From NCBI GenBank assembly GCA_964391095.1, contig CAYMJA010000009.1, forward strand, positions 1 to 19,398: 19,398 bases of DNA. Reading direction: 5' to 3'. Source of the stretch: CAYMJA01 sp964391095. GTDB taxonomy: Bacteria; Patescibacteriota; Minisyncoccia; Minisyncoccales; GWA2-38-27. The notes beneath the pieces were generated by a model. It had not been told where the DNA came from. It was given only the letters and a program-made list of their open reading frames with translations, and searched no databases. The position numbers and the translations under genes are program-made. This document shows positions 12,919 through 18,842 of the stretch, one piece after another (position 1 is the first letter of the stretch; the number at the start of each line of letters is the position of its first letter).

Positions 12919-14340
12919 ATGAACCCCCACACCAAACAAGCAGAGGCTTTGTATTTTGGTGCCAAAGGCACTACTGCTCATTATGGTGTGGGGGTGAAGG
13001 AATTGATTAAAAAATTTATACCCTCTTTTTTATTAGGTTTTTATCACTTTTCCTGGGCATTAATAGGCGCTTTTTTATATAGATTTCCTTCAAGAGAAAT
13101 GGTGGTTATTGGAGTGACTGGGACCAGCGGGAAATCCACGGTAGTGGAATTGACCGCCAGAATTTTTGAAGAAACTGGCTACAAAGTAGCTTCTTTGTCT
13201 TCAATTAAATTTAAGATTGGAAAACAAGAATGGGAAAATAGATTAAAAATGACTATGCCCGGAAGAATGAAACTTCAAAAGTTTCTAAGACAAGCGCTTA
13301 GAGCCGGTTGTAAATATGTAGTTTTAGAAATAACCTCTGAAGGGATAAAACAATATCGCCATAAATTTATTGATTTTGATGCTGCTGTATTTACCAATTT
13401 AAGCCCCGAACATATTGAATCCCACAAAGGGTTTGAAAATTATAGAAAAGCAAAATTAAAACTTTTCAAAAGCACAAAGAAAATTCACATTATTAACTTA
13501 GATGATAAAAACGCGAAATATTTTTTAGAAATTCCGGCTGGAAAAAAATATGGCCACACAATGAACAGCAAGCAGCAGACAGCGAGTAATAAAAAATTGT
13601 TCATTGTTCGTTGCTCATCGTTTTCTACCACAGAAAAACATATAAGTTTTGAAGTTCAGAATAGACAATTTAATCTTAATTTACTTGGTAAGTTTAATAT
13701 ATACAACGCCTTAGCGGCGATTTGTGTTGGATTATCGCAGGGAATATCTCTGGAAAGCTGCAAAATAGCCTTAGAAAAAGTAAAAGAGATTCCCGGAAGA
13801 ATGGAAATTGTGGTTAAAAATCCTTTTACGGTGATTGTTGATTATGCCCATACGCCGGAAGCCCTACTCAATGTTTATAAAACATTAAACAGGGCAAGAG
13901 CCAGAACTCAAAACTCAAAACTTGTCTGTGTCTTAGGTGCTTGCGGCGGGGGTCGGGATAAATGGAAAAGGCCGGTTTTAGGGAAACTGGCGGCTGAGTA
14001 TTGTAGAGAAATCATTGTCACCAATGAAGACCCCTATGACGAAAATCCAATGGAGATTATAAATCAAGTGGCTTCCGGCGTTGAAAGCGTTAGGGCAAAT
14101 CAGCCCGACAGCCGGCGCAAATCAGCGGTTTTAAAAATTTTAGACAGAAGAAAGGCAATTAGAAAGGCGCTTGAATTAGCAGAACCAGATGATGTTGTGA
14201 TAATTACCGGCAAAGGATGTGAGCCCTGGCTCTGTGTAGAGAAAGGCAAAAAAATACCCTGGGATGACCGCCAGATAGTTAGAGAAGAATTTAAAAACCG
14301 AAAAAACTTGACAAAATTATGGATAGATGATACAACTTAA
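12919..14340 (+). CDS. murE: Mur ligase, MurE type (UDP-MurNAc-tripeptide synthetase-like)
   Basis: A cytoplasmic ATP-dependent ligase that adds residue three of the peptidoglycan stem. 473 residues from this ATG. Motifs: GVTGTSGKST (65-74, P-loop), FTNLSPEHIESHKGFENYRKAK, LLGKFNIYNALAA, VDYAHTPEALLNVY, GACGGGRDKWKRPVLGK and GKGCEPW. The MurE specificity loop (DNPR for diaminopimelate ligases) reads NEDPYDENP, so the substrate cannot be called. Only about 60 residues precede the P-loop, so the usual N-terminal UDP-binding domain is mostly replaced by a short segment with a hydrophobic helix (33-57). The start is uncertain: a GTG at 12994 (residue 26) would skip a strong hairpin. Two in-frame repeat insertions are visible, at about residues 214-236 and 329-335. 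A promoter for the next gene overlaps its 3' end. Confidence 0.88.
   Translation: MNPHTKQAEALYFGAKGTTAHYGVGVKELIKKFIPSFLLGFYHFSWALIGAFLYRFPSREMVVIGVTGTSGKSTVVELTARIFEETGYKVASLSSIKFKIGKQEWENRLKMTMPGRMKLQKFLRQALRAGCKYVVLEITSEGIKQYRHKFIDFDAAVFTNLSPEHIESHKGFENYRKAKLKLFKSTKKIHIINLDDKNAKYFLEIPAGKKYGHTMNSKQQTASNKKLFIVRCSSFSTTEKHISFEVQNRQFNLNLLGKFNIYNALAAICVGLSQGISLESCKIALEKVKEIPGRMEIVVKNPFTVIVDYAHTPEALLNVYKTLNRARARTQNSKLVCVLGACGGGRDKWKRPVLGKLAAEYCREIIVTNEDPYDENPMEIINQVASGVESVRANQPDSRRKSAVLKILDRRKAIRKALELAEPDDVVIITGKGCEPWLCVEKGKKIPWDDRQIVREEFKNRKNLTKLWIDDTT
12923..12995 (+). repeat. Nested hairpin at the murE start
   Basis: ACCCCCACACCA (12923-12934) is the exact reverse complement of 12984-12995. 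Inside, AGCAG (12939-12943) pairs with CTGCT (12974-12978), and CTTTG (12947-12951) with CAAAG (12963-12967), or alternatively GTGCC with GGCAC. The right arm covers the alternative GTG start at 12994. If translated it encodes residues 2-26 of the long form. Confidence 0.7.
13561..13620 (-). repeat. Interspersed repeat, copy B, in frame inside murE
   Basis: The reverse complement matches copy A (8588-8649): 22 identical bases (13592-13613 against 8599-8620), then a T-run and a tail with CTGTCTGCT. ATGAACA and TGTTCAT-type ends are also kept. Its translation (about MNSKQQTASNKK, then LFIVRCSSF) fits neither flanking MurE segment. The boundaries are approximate. Confidence 0.75.
13905..13922 (+). 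repeat. AACTCAA heptamer repeat in murE
   Basis: AACTCAA, AACTCAA, AACT in unbroken 7-bp register. It encodes part of RTQNSKL, just before the conserved CVLGACGGGRDKWKRP block. Confidence 0.6.
14308..14336 (+). promoter_or_regulatory. Promoter of the 14396 gene, inside the murE 3' end
   Basis: TTGACA (14308-14313), a 17-nt spacer and TACAAC (14331-14336). The -35 is perfect, the -10 weak. The leader would be about 53 nt. Confidence 0.6.
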
Positions 14341-14395
14341 ATTGAAAAAAAGAAATAGTAAATTAACAATTTGATAAGGAGAGAGGTGAAGAAAG

Positions 14396-14731
14396 ATGAA
14401 AAATTTCTGGTCGACCATATCAAAAACACAATGGTTAATAATAGGTGGAATAATATCTGTAGTAATGGTTTTAACGTCTACAGTTTTGGTCTGCTTGTTG
14501 GTGAATAAACCAGCTTCAGAACAGACATTTATATCTATTTTTGTCGCTGCCGCTATTCTTGCTATTGTTATTGCTACTTTTGCTGTTAGTATCGTTGGAT
14601 ATTTGTATCTCTCCTTCATGAACAAACTTCCTATGAAAAAAATGTTTCCCTTTCGTCTCTTTCTGGTAACGGTTATAGTAACAAGCTTGATTGACGCCGG
14701 AATTATTTACTATCTTCCGGTGTTAATCTGA
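14396..14731 (+). CDS. Small membrane protein of unknown function
   Basis: A 111-residue protein I do not recognise. Three hydrophobic segments are visible, near residues 13-36 (WLIIGGIISVVMVLTSTVLV), 43-75 (FISIFVAAAILAIVIATFAV, then VGYLYL) and 86-110 (LFLVTVIVTSLIDAGIIYYL), joined by short loops with KLPMKKM between the second and third. The start is set by a purine-rich Shine-Dalgarno (AAGGAGAGAGGTGAAG, 14376-14391). Like the 10018 and 16546 genes it is monocistronic, with a TTGACA promoter upstream and two successive terminators downstream. No enzymatic motif is visible. The role is unknown; a small envelope or pore-forming subunit is only a guess. Confidence 0.75.
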   Translation: MKNFWSTISKTQWLIIGGIISVVMVLTSTVLVCLLVNKPASEQTFISIFVAAAILAIVIATFAVSIVGYLYLSFMNKLPMKKMFPFRLFLVTVIVTSLIDAGIIYYLPVLI

Positions 14732-14733
14732 AA

Positions 14734-14798
14734 AAGGAAATAATTTCCTTATATTTTTAAGCTCGGTTTAAACTAATTAAACTGAGCTTTTTCTTTTT
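14734..14798 (+). terminator. Tandem intrinsic terminators after the 14396 gene
   Basis: The first hairpin, AAGGAAAT-A-ATTTCCTT (14734-14750), is followed by ATATTTTT. The second, AGCTCGGTTTAA (14760-14771) with TTAAACTGAGCT (14777-14788), is a 12-bp stem with one G-T and an 11-nt T-rich tail. The second is the stronger. Confidence 0.85.
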
Positions 14799-14819
14799 GG
14801 AAAAATTGAGGGAATAAGT

Positions 14820-14825
14820 TAAAAT
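14820..14825 (+). promoter_or_regulatory. -10 box upstream of rtcB, separated from it by a repeat
   Basis: AGTTAAAAT with TAAAAT at 14820-14825, the same box seen 6-7 nt before other ATGs here. The rtcB ATG is 95 nt further on, past a repeat-rich segment. Confidence 0.4.
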
Positions 14826-14830
14826 GAATT

Positions 14831-14892
14831 AACACGGCACTAATATACGAATTGACACCAACGTTACGAATAAGTTTATTAGTGTCATTCGT
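14831..14892. repeat. Inverted-repeat element in the rtcB leader
   Basis: CACTAATA (14838-14845) and TATTAGTG (14877-14884) are perfect inverted repeats. The pairing extends outward to ACACG/CGTGT with a bulge. The segment also repeats ACGAAT and GACAC motifs. It separates the -10 box from the rtcB start. Confidence 0.6.
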
Positions 14893-14920
14893 GTTTTATT
14901 GGTGTATTGGTATCGAGTTT

Positions 14921-16357
14921 ATGAAAAAAGAAGATTTTATAAAAATAAACAACTGGCTCTGGGAGATCCCTAAATCTTTTAGGAAAGATATGAGAGTACC
15001 AGCTAGGATTTATGCTTCAGAAACACTGCTAGATAAGATAGAACCTGATGCAACAAAACAAGTCATTAATGTCGCTTCTTTGCCAGGAATTGTAAAATAT
15101 TCTTTGGCTATGCCTGACTGTCACACAGGTTACGGATTCGTTATAGGAGGTGTAGCAGCAACTGGATATCCTGAAGGCGTAATTTCACCTGGCGGAATTG
15201 GGTACGATCAAAATTGTGGGGTTAGATTGTTAAAATCACAATACACTGAAAAAGAAATTAAGCCCTATTTAGATAAATTAGCTACTGAGATTCAAAAAGA
15301 AGTCCCATCTGGTTTAGGAAGAGGAAGAAAAATAAAGTTGTCAATTGACCAAATCAACAAAATTTTAGAGGGAGGAGTGCCAAGATTAGTAGAGCAAGGT
15401 TATGGAGAGAAAGAAGATATTGAAAATTGTGAAGAGAGAGGAAAAATGAAGGAAGCGGATGCCGCTTGCGTGTCAGAACATGCTAAAAATCGAGGGAGGG
15501 ATCAGGTAGGGACTCTCGGCTCTGGAAATCATTTTTGCGAAGTTCAGAAAGTAGAGGAAATTTTTGATGAAAAAGTAGCGGGAGTTTTTGGATTGTTTAA
15601 AGACCAAATAGTGATAATGATTCATACCGGGTCTCGCGGCCTTGGGCATCAAAATTGTACTGATTATTTGAGAATAGTAATGCAATCTTTACCAAAATAT
15701 AAAATCGAACTTCCAGATAGAGAATTGGCTTGTGTTCCGTTTAATTCTCCTGAAGGACAAAAGTTTTTTAAGGCAATGTCAGCCGCTTGTAATTACGCTT
15801 GGGCGAACAGACAGATGATAACTCATTATATCAGAGAGGCCTGGAGAGATATTTTAGGAGAAAAGGCGGATTTGAAATTGCTTTATGATGTAGCTCATAA
15901 CATTGCTAAAATTGAGGAGCACGAAGTAGACGGTGAAAGAATGAAATTGATTGTTCATCGAAAAGGAGCAACAAGGGCTTTCCCACCAGGGCATCTAGAT
16001 ATTCCAGAAAAGTATAAAGAAGTTGGTCAACCAGTTTTAATTCCAGGCACGATGGGTACTGCTTCTTATATTTGTGTGGGAACTGAAAAATCAAAAGAGG
16101 CCTGGTACACCGTGAACCACGGTGCTGGCAGAGCAATGTCGAGGCATGCGGCGATGAGAAAAGTTAGAGGGGAAGAAGTAGTCAGAAGATTAAATGAAAA
16201 AGGAATAATTATAAAATGTCGGTCAATGAGAGGAATTGCTGAAGAAGCCCCCTTAGCTTATAAGGACGTTGATGAGGTAGTAGAGGTTGTTCATCGAGCC
16301 GGTCTTTCAAAAAAAGTTGCAAAATTAGTGCCTTTAGCGGTAATTAAAGGGGAGTAA
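14921..16357 (+). CDS. rtcB: RNA-splicing ligase RtcB
   Basis: RtcB joins RNA ends bearing 2',3'-cyclic phosphate (or 3'-phosphate) to 5'-OH through a GMP-histidine intermediate. It acts in RNA repair or tRNA splicing. The 478-residue length is standard. Motifs: MPDCHTGYGFVIGGVAA (64-80), GGIGYDQNCGVRLL with metal ligands Asp96 and Cys99, GTLGSGNHFCEV with His204, HTGSRGLGHQ with His235, YDVAHNIAKIEEH with His326, HRKGATRAFPPGH, LIPGTMGTASY, and NHGAGRAMSR with His400 as the probable guanylylated residue. Every ligand expected is present. An in-frame ATG at 14852 would add 23 residues read from the leader repeat and is rejected. No archease gene is in view. Confidence 0.97.
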   Translation: MKKEDFIKINNWLWEIPKSFRKDMRVPARIYASETLLDKIEPDATKQVINVASLPGIVKYSLAMPDCHTGYGFVIGGVAATGYPEGVISPGGIGYDQNCGVRLLKSQYTEKEIKPYLDKLATEIQKEVPSGLGRGRKIKLSIDQINKILEGGVPRLVEQGYGEKEDIENCEERGKMKEADAACVSEHAKNRGRDQVGTLGSGNHFCEVQKVEEIFDEKVAGVFGLFKDQIVIMIHTGSRGLGHQNCTDYLRIVMQSLPKYKIELPDRELACVPFNSPEGQKFFKAMSAACNYAWANRQMITHYIREAWRDILGEKADLKLLYDVAHNIAKIEEHEVDGERMKLIVHRKGATRAFPPGHLDIPEKYKEVGQPVLIPGTMGTASYICVGTEKSKEAWYTVNHGAGRAMSRHAAMRKVRGEEVVRRLNEKGIIIKCRSMRGIAEEAPLAYKDVDEVVEVVHRAGLSKKVAKLVPLAVIKGE

Positions 16358-16427
16358 GGATAAAAAGAACAGTTTATTCTATATCACAAAAAATTATACT
16401 AATTCAATCACACACATTATTCAACTA

Positions 16428-16457
16428 TTGACTTTTTTAGGATATTATTGCTATAAT
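16428..16457 (+). promoter_or_regulatory. Promoter of the 16546 gene
   Basis: TTGACT (16428-16433), an 18-nt spacer and a perfect TATAAT (16452-16457). The leader of about 82 nt contains a small GCCTC/GAGGC hairpin (near 16489-16504) and ends in the Shine-Dalgarno AAAGGAGG (16533-16540), 5 nt before the ATG. Confidence 0.85.
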
Positions 16458-16545
16458 AATATATTCTTTCATAGCGAGAGAATCCCAGGCCTCGGGGAAG
16501 AGGCAGAATCAAAATTCGGGCAATATAGCCTGAAAGGAGGACAAA

Positions 16546-17451
16546 ATGAGTGATAGATGGATGGTTCAGAACTGGACGACTGGCCAGTTGAATGCTCTGG
16601 TTAAAAACTTGGGCGAAGAAAACGCCAGACGAATTCAGAGAGGGGAGGTAAGGGTTGTTTTGAAAGAGGTTCTCAAAACGCTCTTTGATAAAAGAGGCCG
16701 ATGCGTTCCAGAAGGTCTCAGTGCGAGAGTACGCGACCCTGATCAGAATTTTCGATTGGGTCGGCCTAAACTGAAACAGGAAGTTAACTATGCCAATCGC
16801 ATCCTGCGTTTGCATGGTGAATTGAGTGTTTATACAGGTATTACTGCCGAGCGATTCCAGCAAGAAACCGAGCGTTTGTTGTCATTAGTTCGGGATAACT
16901 CCCAAATTGCTAACATTGCCAATGGTGTCTGGTTGCCCATAGTTCTGCCTAGGATGGAGACCGATGATGTTGGCGCAGAGCTTGAGCGATATCTCGAGGC
17001 GGTCAGTAGGAGCTACATCAAAGCTTTCGGTAACAGGGAATTCTACAATTATCGAAAAGGAACTCTTGCAAGCGATGTTTCAGTTATTGATAGCAGTCAC
17101 CACAACCAGCTCATTGAGCGGATGAAGCGGGAGCCAGTCATCGGGATTCACTTCCCGAACTCTTTACAGGGTTTTTCTATTAATGCCAGTAGAGAGCAGA
17201 TGGCAACTTTGCCAAAAGGATTTATCCTCTCTGGTTTGGACACTGCTATTGCTATGCTAATGTATCCAGATGTCCTGGCTCGGGACTACAGGACCCCTGG
17301 TTTGTACCTAGCCGCTTTTTCCAGACGGTCTGCTAACTATTCGTTTTGCTTTGTTGTTGTTGAGGACGTTAGTCGCCTCGACTTTGGCCGCACGGATAGC
17401 CCGTCTAATGCTAACGATAGCTATTCTAGCGGGTTGCTTTTCCTCGGGTAG
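16546..17451 (+). CDS. Soluble orphan protein; possible CPR-wide hypothetical family
   Basis: A 301-residue soluble protein. The first 45 residues (WMVQNWTTGQLNALVKNLG, then EENARRIQRGEVRVVLK) resemble the start of hypothetical proteins I have seen repeatedly in Parcubacteria-like genomes; this is recollection, not a search. The middle is helical and charged. The end has hydrophobic strands (GLYLAAFSRRS, then YSFCFVVVEDVSRLDFGR) and a Ser/Asn-rich tail. There are no membrane helices, no signal peptide and no enzymatic motif. It is visibly richer in G and C than its neighbours, with codons such as CGC, GCC and CTG that they avoid. Strong Shine-Dalgarno, consensus -10 and a private terminator indicate an independent, well-expressed gene. 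Function unknown. Confidence 0.8.
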   Translation: MSDRWMVQNWTTGQLNALVKNLGEENARRIQRGEVRVVLKEVLKTLFDKRGRCVPEGLSARVRDPDQNFRLGRPKLKQEVNYANRILRLHGELSVYTGITAERFQQETERLLSLVRDNSQIANIANGVWLPIVLPRMETDDVGAELERYLEAVSRSYIKAFGNREFYNYRKGTLASDVSVIDSSHHNQLIERMKREPVIGIHFPNSLQGFSINASREQMATLPKGFILSGLDTAIAMLMYPDVLARDYRTPGLYLAAFSRRSANYSFCFVVVEDVSRLDFGRTDSPSNANDSYSSGLLFLG

Positions 17452-17531
17452 TACTGGAATTCGGTCTTTTACTCTTTGTTCCTTGAATTAGGGCTTTGGC
17501 TCTTGGTTCTCGGAATACATTTTCAAACTAT
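17452..17531. other. 3' untranslated stretch before terminator, nothing recognised
   Basis: The 80 nt between the stop and the terminator hairpin hold no ORF and no strong structure that I can see. After the terminator, 17562-17610 is also empty apart from AT-rich sequence. Confidence 0.5.
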
Positions 17532-17561
17532 GAGGTGTGACAAAAGTTACACCTCTTTTTT
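17532..17561 (+). terminator. Intrinsic terminator of the 16546 gene
   Basis: GAGGTGTGAC (17532-17541), loop AAAA and GTTACACCTC (17546-17555): a 10-bp stem with one G-T, followed by six T. Confidence 0.9.
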
Positions 17562-17610
17562 CAAAATCAAGCACAAGGGGTTGATTTTTATTCTATTTTA
17601 GATTAAACTA

Positions 17611-17616
17611 TAAAAT
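17611..17616 (+). promoter_or_regulatory. -10-like box before the small ORFs
   Basis: CTATAAAAT: TAAAAT ends 7 nt before the ATG at 17624, matching the leaderless pattern of other genes here. Confidence 0.45.
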
Positions 17617-17623
17617 ACTTTTT

Positions 17624-17788
17624 ATGTTATTATTTTTTTCTTTAATTTTAGCTTTAATAACAGGAGTTATTTTCTCGTATTATGGGGAAGAAACGTATGC
17701 CCAAATCTATTCGCAAATTTATAAGAAAAGAGAAAGCCCGGATTCGGAGGGAGGTCTTGGATATAAAAGAGCAAGAAAAATTAATTAA
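17624..17788 (+). CDS. Possible 54-residue membrane micropeptide overlapping the next ORF
   Basis: The ORF starts MLLFFSLILALITGVIFSYY, one convincing membrane helix, followed by a polar tail (GEETYAQIYSQIYKKRE to RARKIN). It has the -10 box at the spacing used by other genes. However, from 17682 on it overlaps, in another frame, the more protein-like basic ORF, so its second half may be a shadow. It is not recognised as a family. Confidence 0.3.
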   Translation: MLLFFSLILALITGVIFSYYGEETYAQIYSQIYKKRESPDSEGGLGYKRARKIN

Positions 17789-17816
17789 TCAATTATATAA
17801 AAAGATTAAAAAATAA
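17682..17816 (+). CDS. Tiny basic protein (44 residues), probable conserved hypothetical
   Basis: It reads MGKKRMPKSIRKFIRKEKAR, then IRREVLDIKEQEKLINQLYK and KIKK. The first half is strongly basic and helical, the second half amphipathic. The composition suggests binding to RNA or the ribosome. I recall similar tiny proteins in related genomes but cannot name a family. An AGGAG lies at 17662-17666, 15 nt upstream, which is rather far. It ends 12 nt before the NIF3-family start, so the two are probably co-transcribed. It overlaps the hydrophobic ORF at 17624 in a different frame. Confidence 0.6.
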   Translation: MGKKRMPKSIRKFIRKEKARIRREVLDIKEQEKLINQLYKKIKK

Positions 17817-17828
17817 AAACACGGACTT

Positions 17829-18776
17829 ATGAAAACAAATGAAATTTTCAACTTATCAATAAAAATGGGTATTGAAGCTGATTTTCGAGGAAGAGAAGGG
17901 GTTAAAAAATTCTTAGAAAATAAAAGCAAGAAATATGAAAAAATGGATGAGGAAGAAAAAGATGAATTTGATAAAGACGCCTTAGAAAATCCCTATTTAG
18001 ATTCCAGAATTTATTATATCGCTGATGATAAAGAGATTAAAAAAGTTTTAGTAGGAATTGATATTGGACCGGCAGAAATTTTATTAGCCAAGGAATTAGG
18101 AGGTATTGATTTAATTATTGCTCATCACCCAATAGGAAAGGGTTTAGCTCAATTAGCAGATGTAATGAGTTTACAATGTGATGTTTTAAAATACTATGGC
18201 GTACCAATTAATATCTCAGAGGGTTTGATGAAAGAAAGAATTGAAGAAGTGGCCAGAGGAGTAAATGCAACTAATTATCAAAGAACCGTTGATACAGCCC
18301 GACTTTTAGAAATGAATTTAACGAACTCTCATACTCCTTGCGATAATTTAGCAGCAAAATTTTTAAAAGATTTAATAGAAGAAAAAAAGCCGGAAAGGAT
18401 TGGAGATTTAATTAATTTATTAAAAGAGATTCCAGAGTATAGAGAAGCAATGAAGATTGGAGCGGGTCCTAAAATTTTCGTTGGTGATAAGGAAAACCGT
18501 TGCGGTAAGATTGCCTTGACCGAGATTACTGGCGGTACAGAGGGCTCTCCAAAATTATATGAGAAAATGGCTAATGCTGGAATCGGAACCGTGGTAGGAA
18601 TGCATCAATCAGAAGAACACCGGAAAGAGGCAGAAACTGCTAATATCAACGTAGTGATTGCCGGCCATATGTCTTCTGATTCTTTAGGAGTGAATTTATT
18701 TTTAGACGAATTAGAAAAACAAGGAATCGAGATTGTCCCTTGTAGCGGTCTTATTCGAATTTCTCGGATAAAATGA
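17829..18776 (+). CDS. NIF3-like dinuclear metal centre protein
   Basis: A 315-residue member of the NIF3 (YbgI/YqfO) family, hexameric proteins with a two-metal site; some annotations call them GTP cyclohydrolase I type 2, but the activity of most is unproven. Metal-site motifs: IIAHHPIGKG (His99, His100) after VGIDIG, the central NSHTPCDN (His168, Asp172), and the C-terminal GMHQSEEH and VIAGHMSSDSLGVNLFLDEL. Residues 20-60 form a charged insert (FLENKSKKYEKMDEEEKDEF) not usual for short homologues. No PII-like insert is seen. It follows the 44-residue protein by 12 nt with no Shine-Dalgarno, and a terminator follows 27 nt after the stop. Confidence 0.88.
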   Translation: MKTNEIFNLSIKMGIEADFRGREGVKKFLENKSKKYEKMDEEEKDEFDKDALENPYLDSRIYYIADDKEIKKVLVGIDIGPAEILLAKELGGIDLIIAHHPIGKGLAQLADVMSLQCDVLKYYGVPINISEGLMKERIEEVARGVNATNYQRTVDTARLLEMNLTNSHTPCDNLAAKFLKDLIEEKKPERIGDLINLLKEIPEYREAMKIGAGPKIFVGDKENRCGKIALTEITGGTEGSPKLYEKMANAGIGTVVGMHQSEEHRKEAETANINVVIAGHMSSDSLGVNLFLDELEKQGIEIVPCSGLIRISRIK

Positions 18777-18803
18777 TTTTCTACTAGAGTTAAAGATTTA
18801 TTC

Positions 18804-18827
18804 AACTGGCTGAAAAGCCGGTTTTTT
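18804..18827 (+). terminator. Intrinsic terminator after the NIF3-family gene
   Basis: AACTGGCT (18804-18811), GAAA tetraloop, AGCCGGTT (18816-18823): an 8-bp stem with one G-T, then TTTTTT. Confidence 0.85.
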
Positions 18828-18829
18828 GT

Positions 18830-18835
18830 TAAAAT
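18830..18835 (+). promoter_or_regulatory. -10 box of the DUF763 gene, leaderless type
   Basis: TTGTTAAAAT ends 7 nt before the ATG at 18843, immediately after the preceding terminator. No Shine-Dalgarno. Confidence 0.5.
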
Positions 18836-18842
18836 TAATTTA

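Noticed and set aside
14852..14920. N-terminal extension of RtcB, hydrophobic, like a signal peptide
   Set aside because: RtcB is cytoplasmic, its conserved length starts at 14921, and the extension is read from the leader repeat.
16417..16863. 148-codon minus-strand ORF across the 16546 promoter
   Set aside because: It runs antisense through a promoter and a well-supported gene, with no family resemblance.
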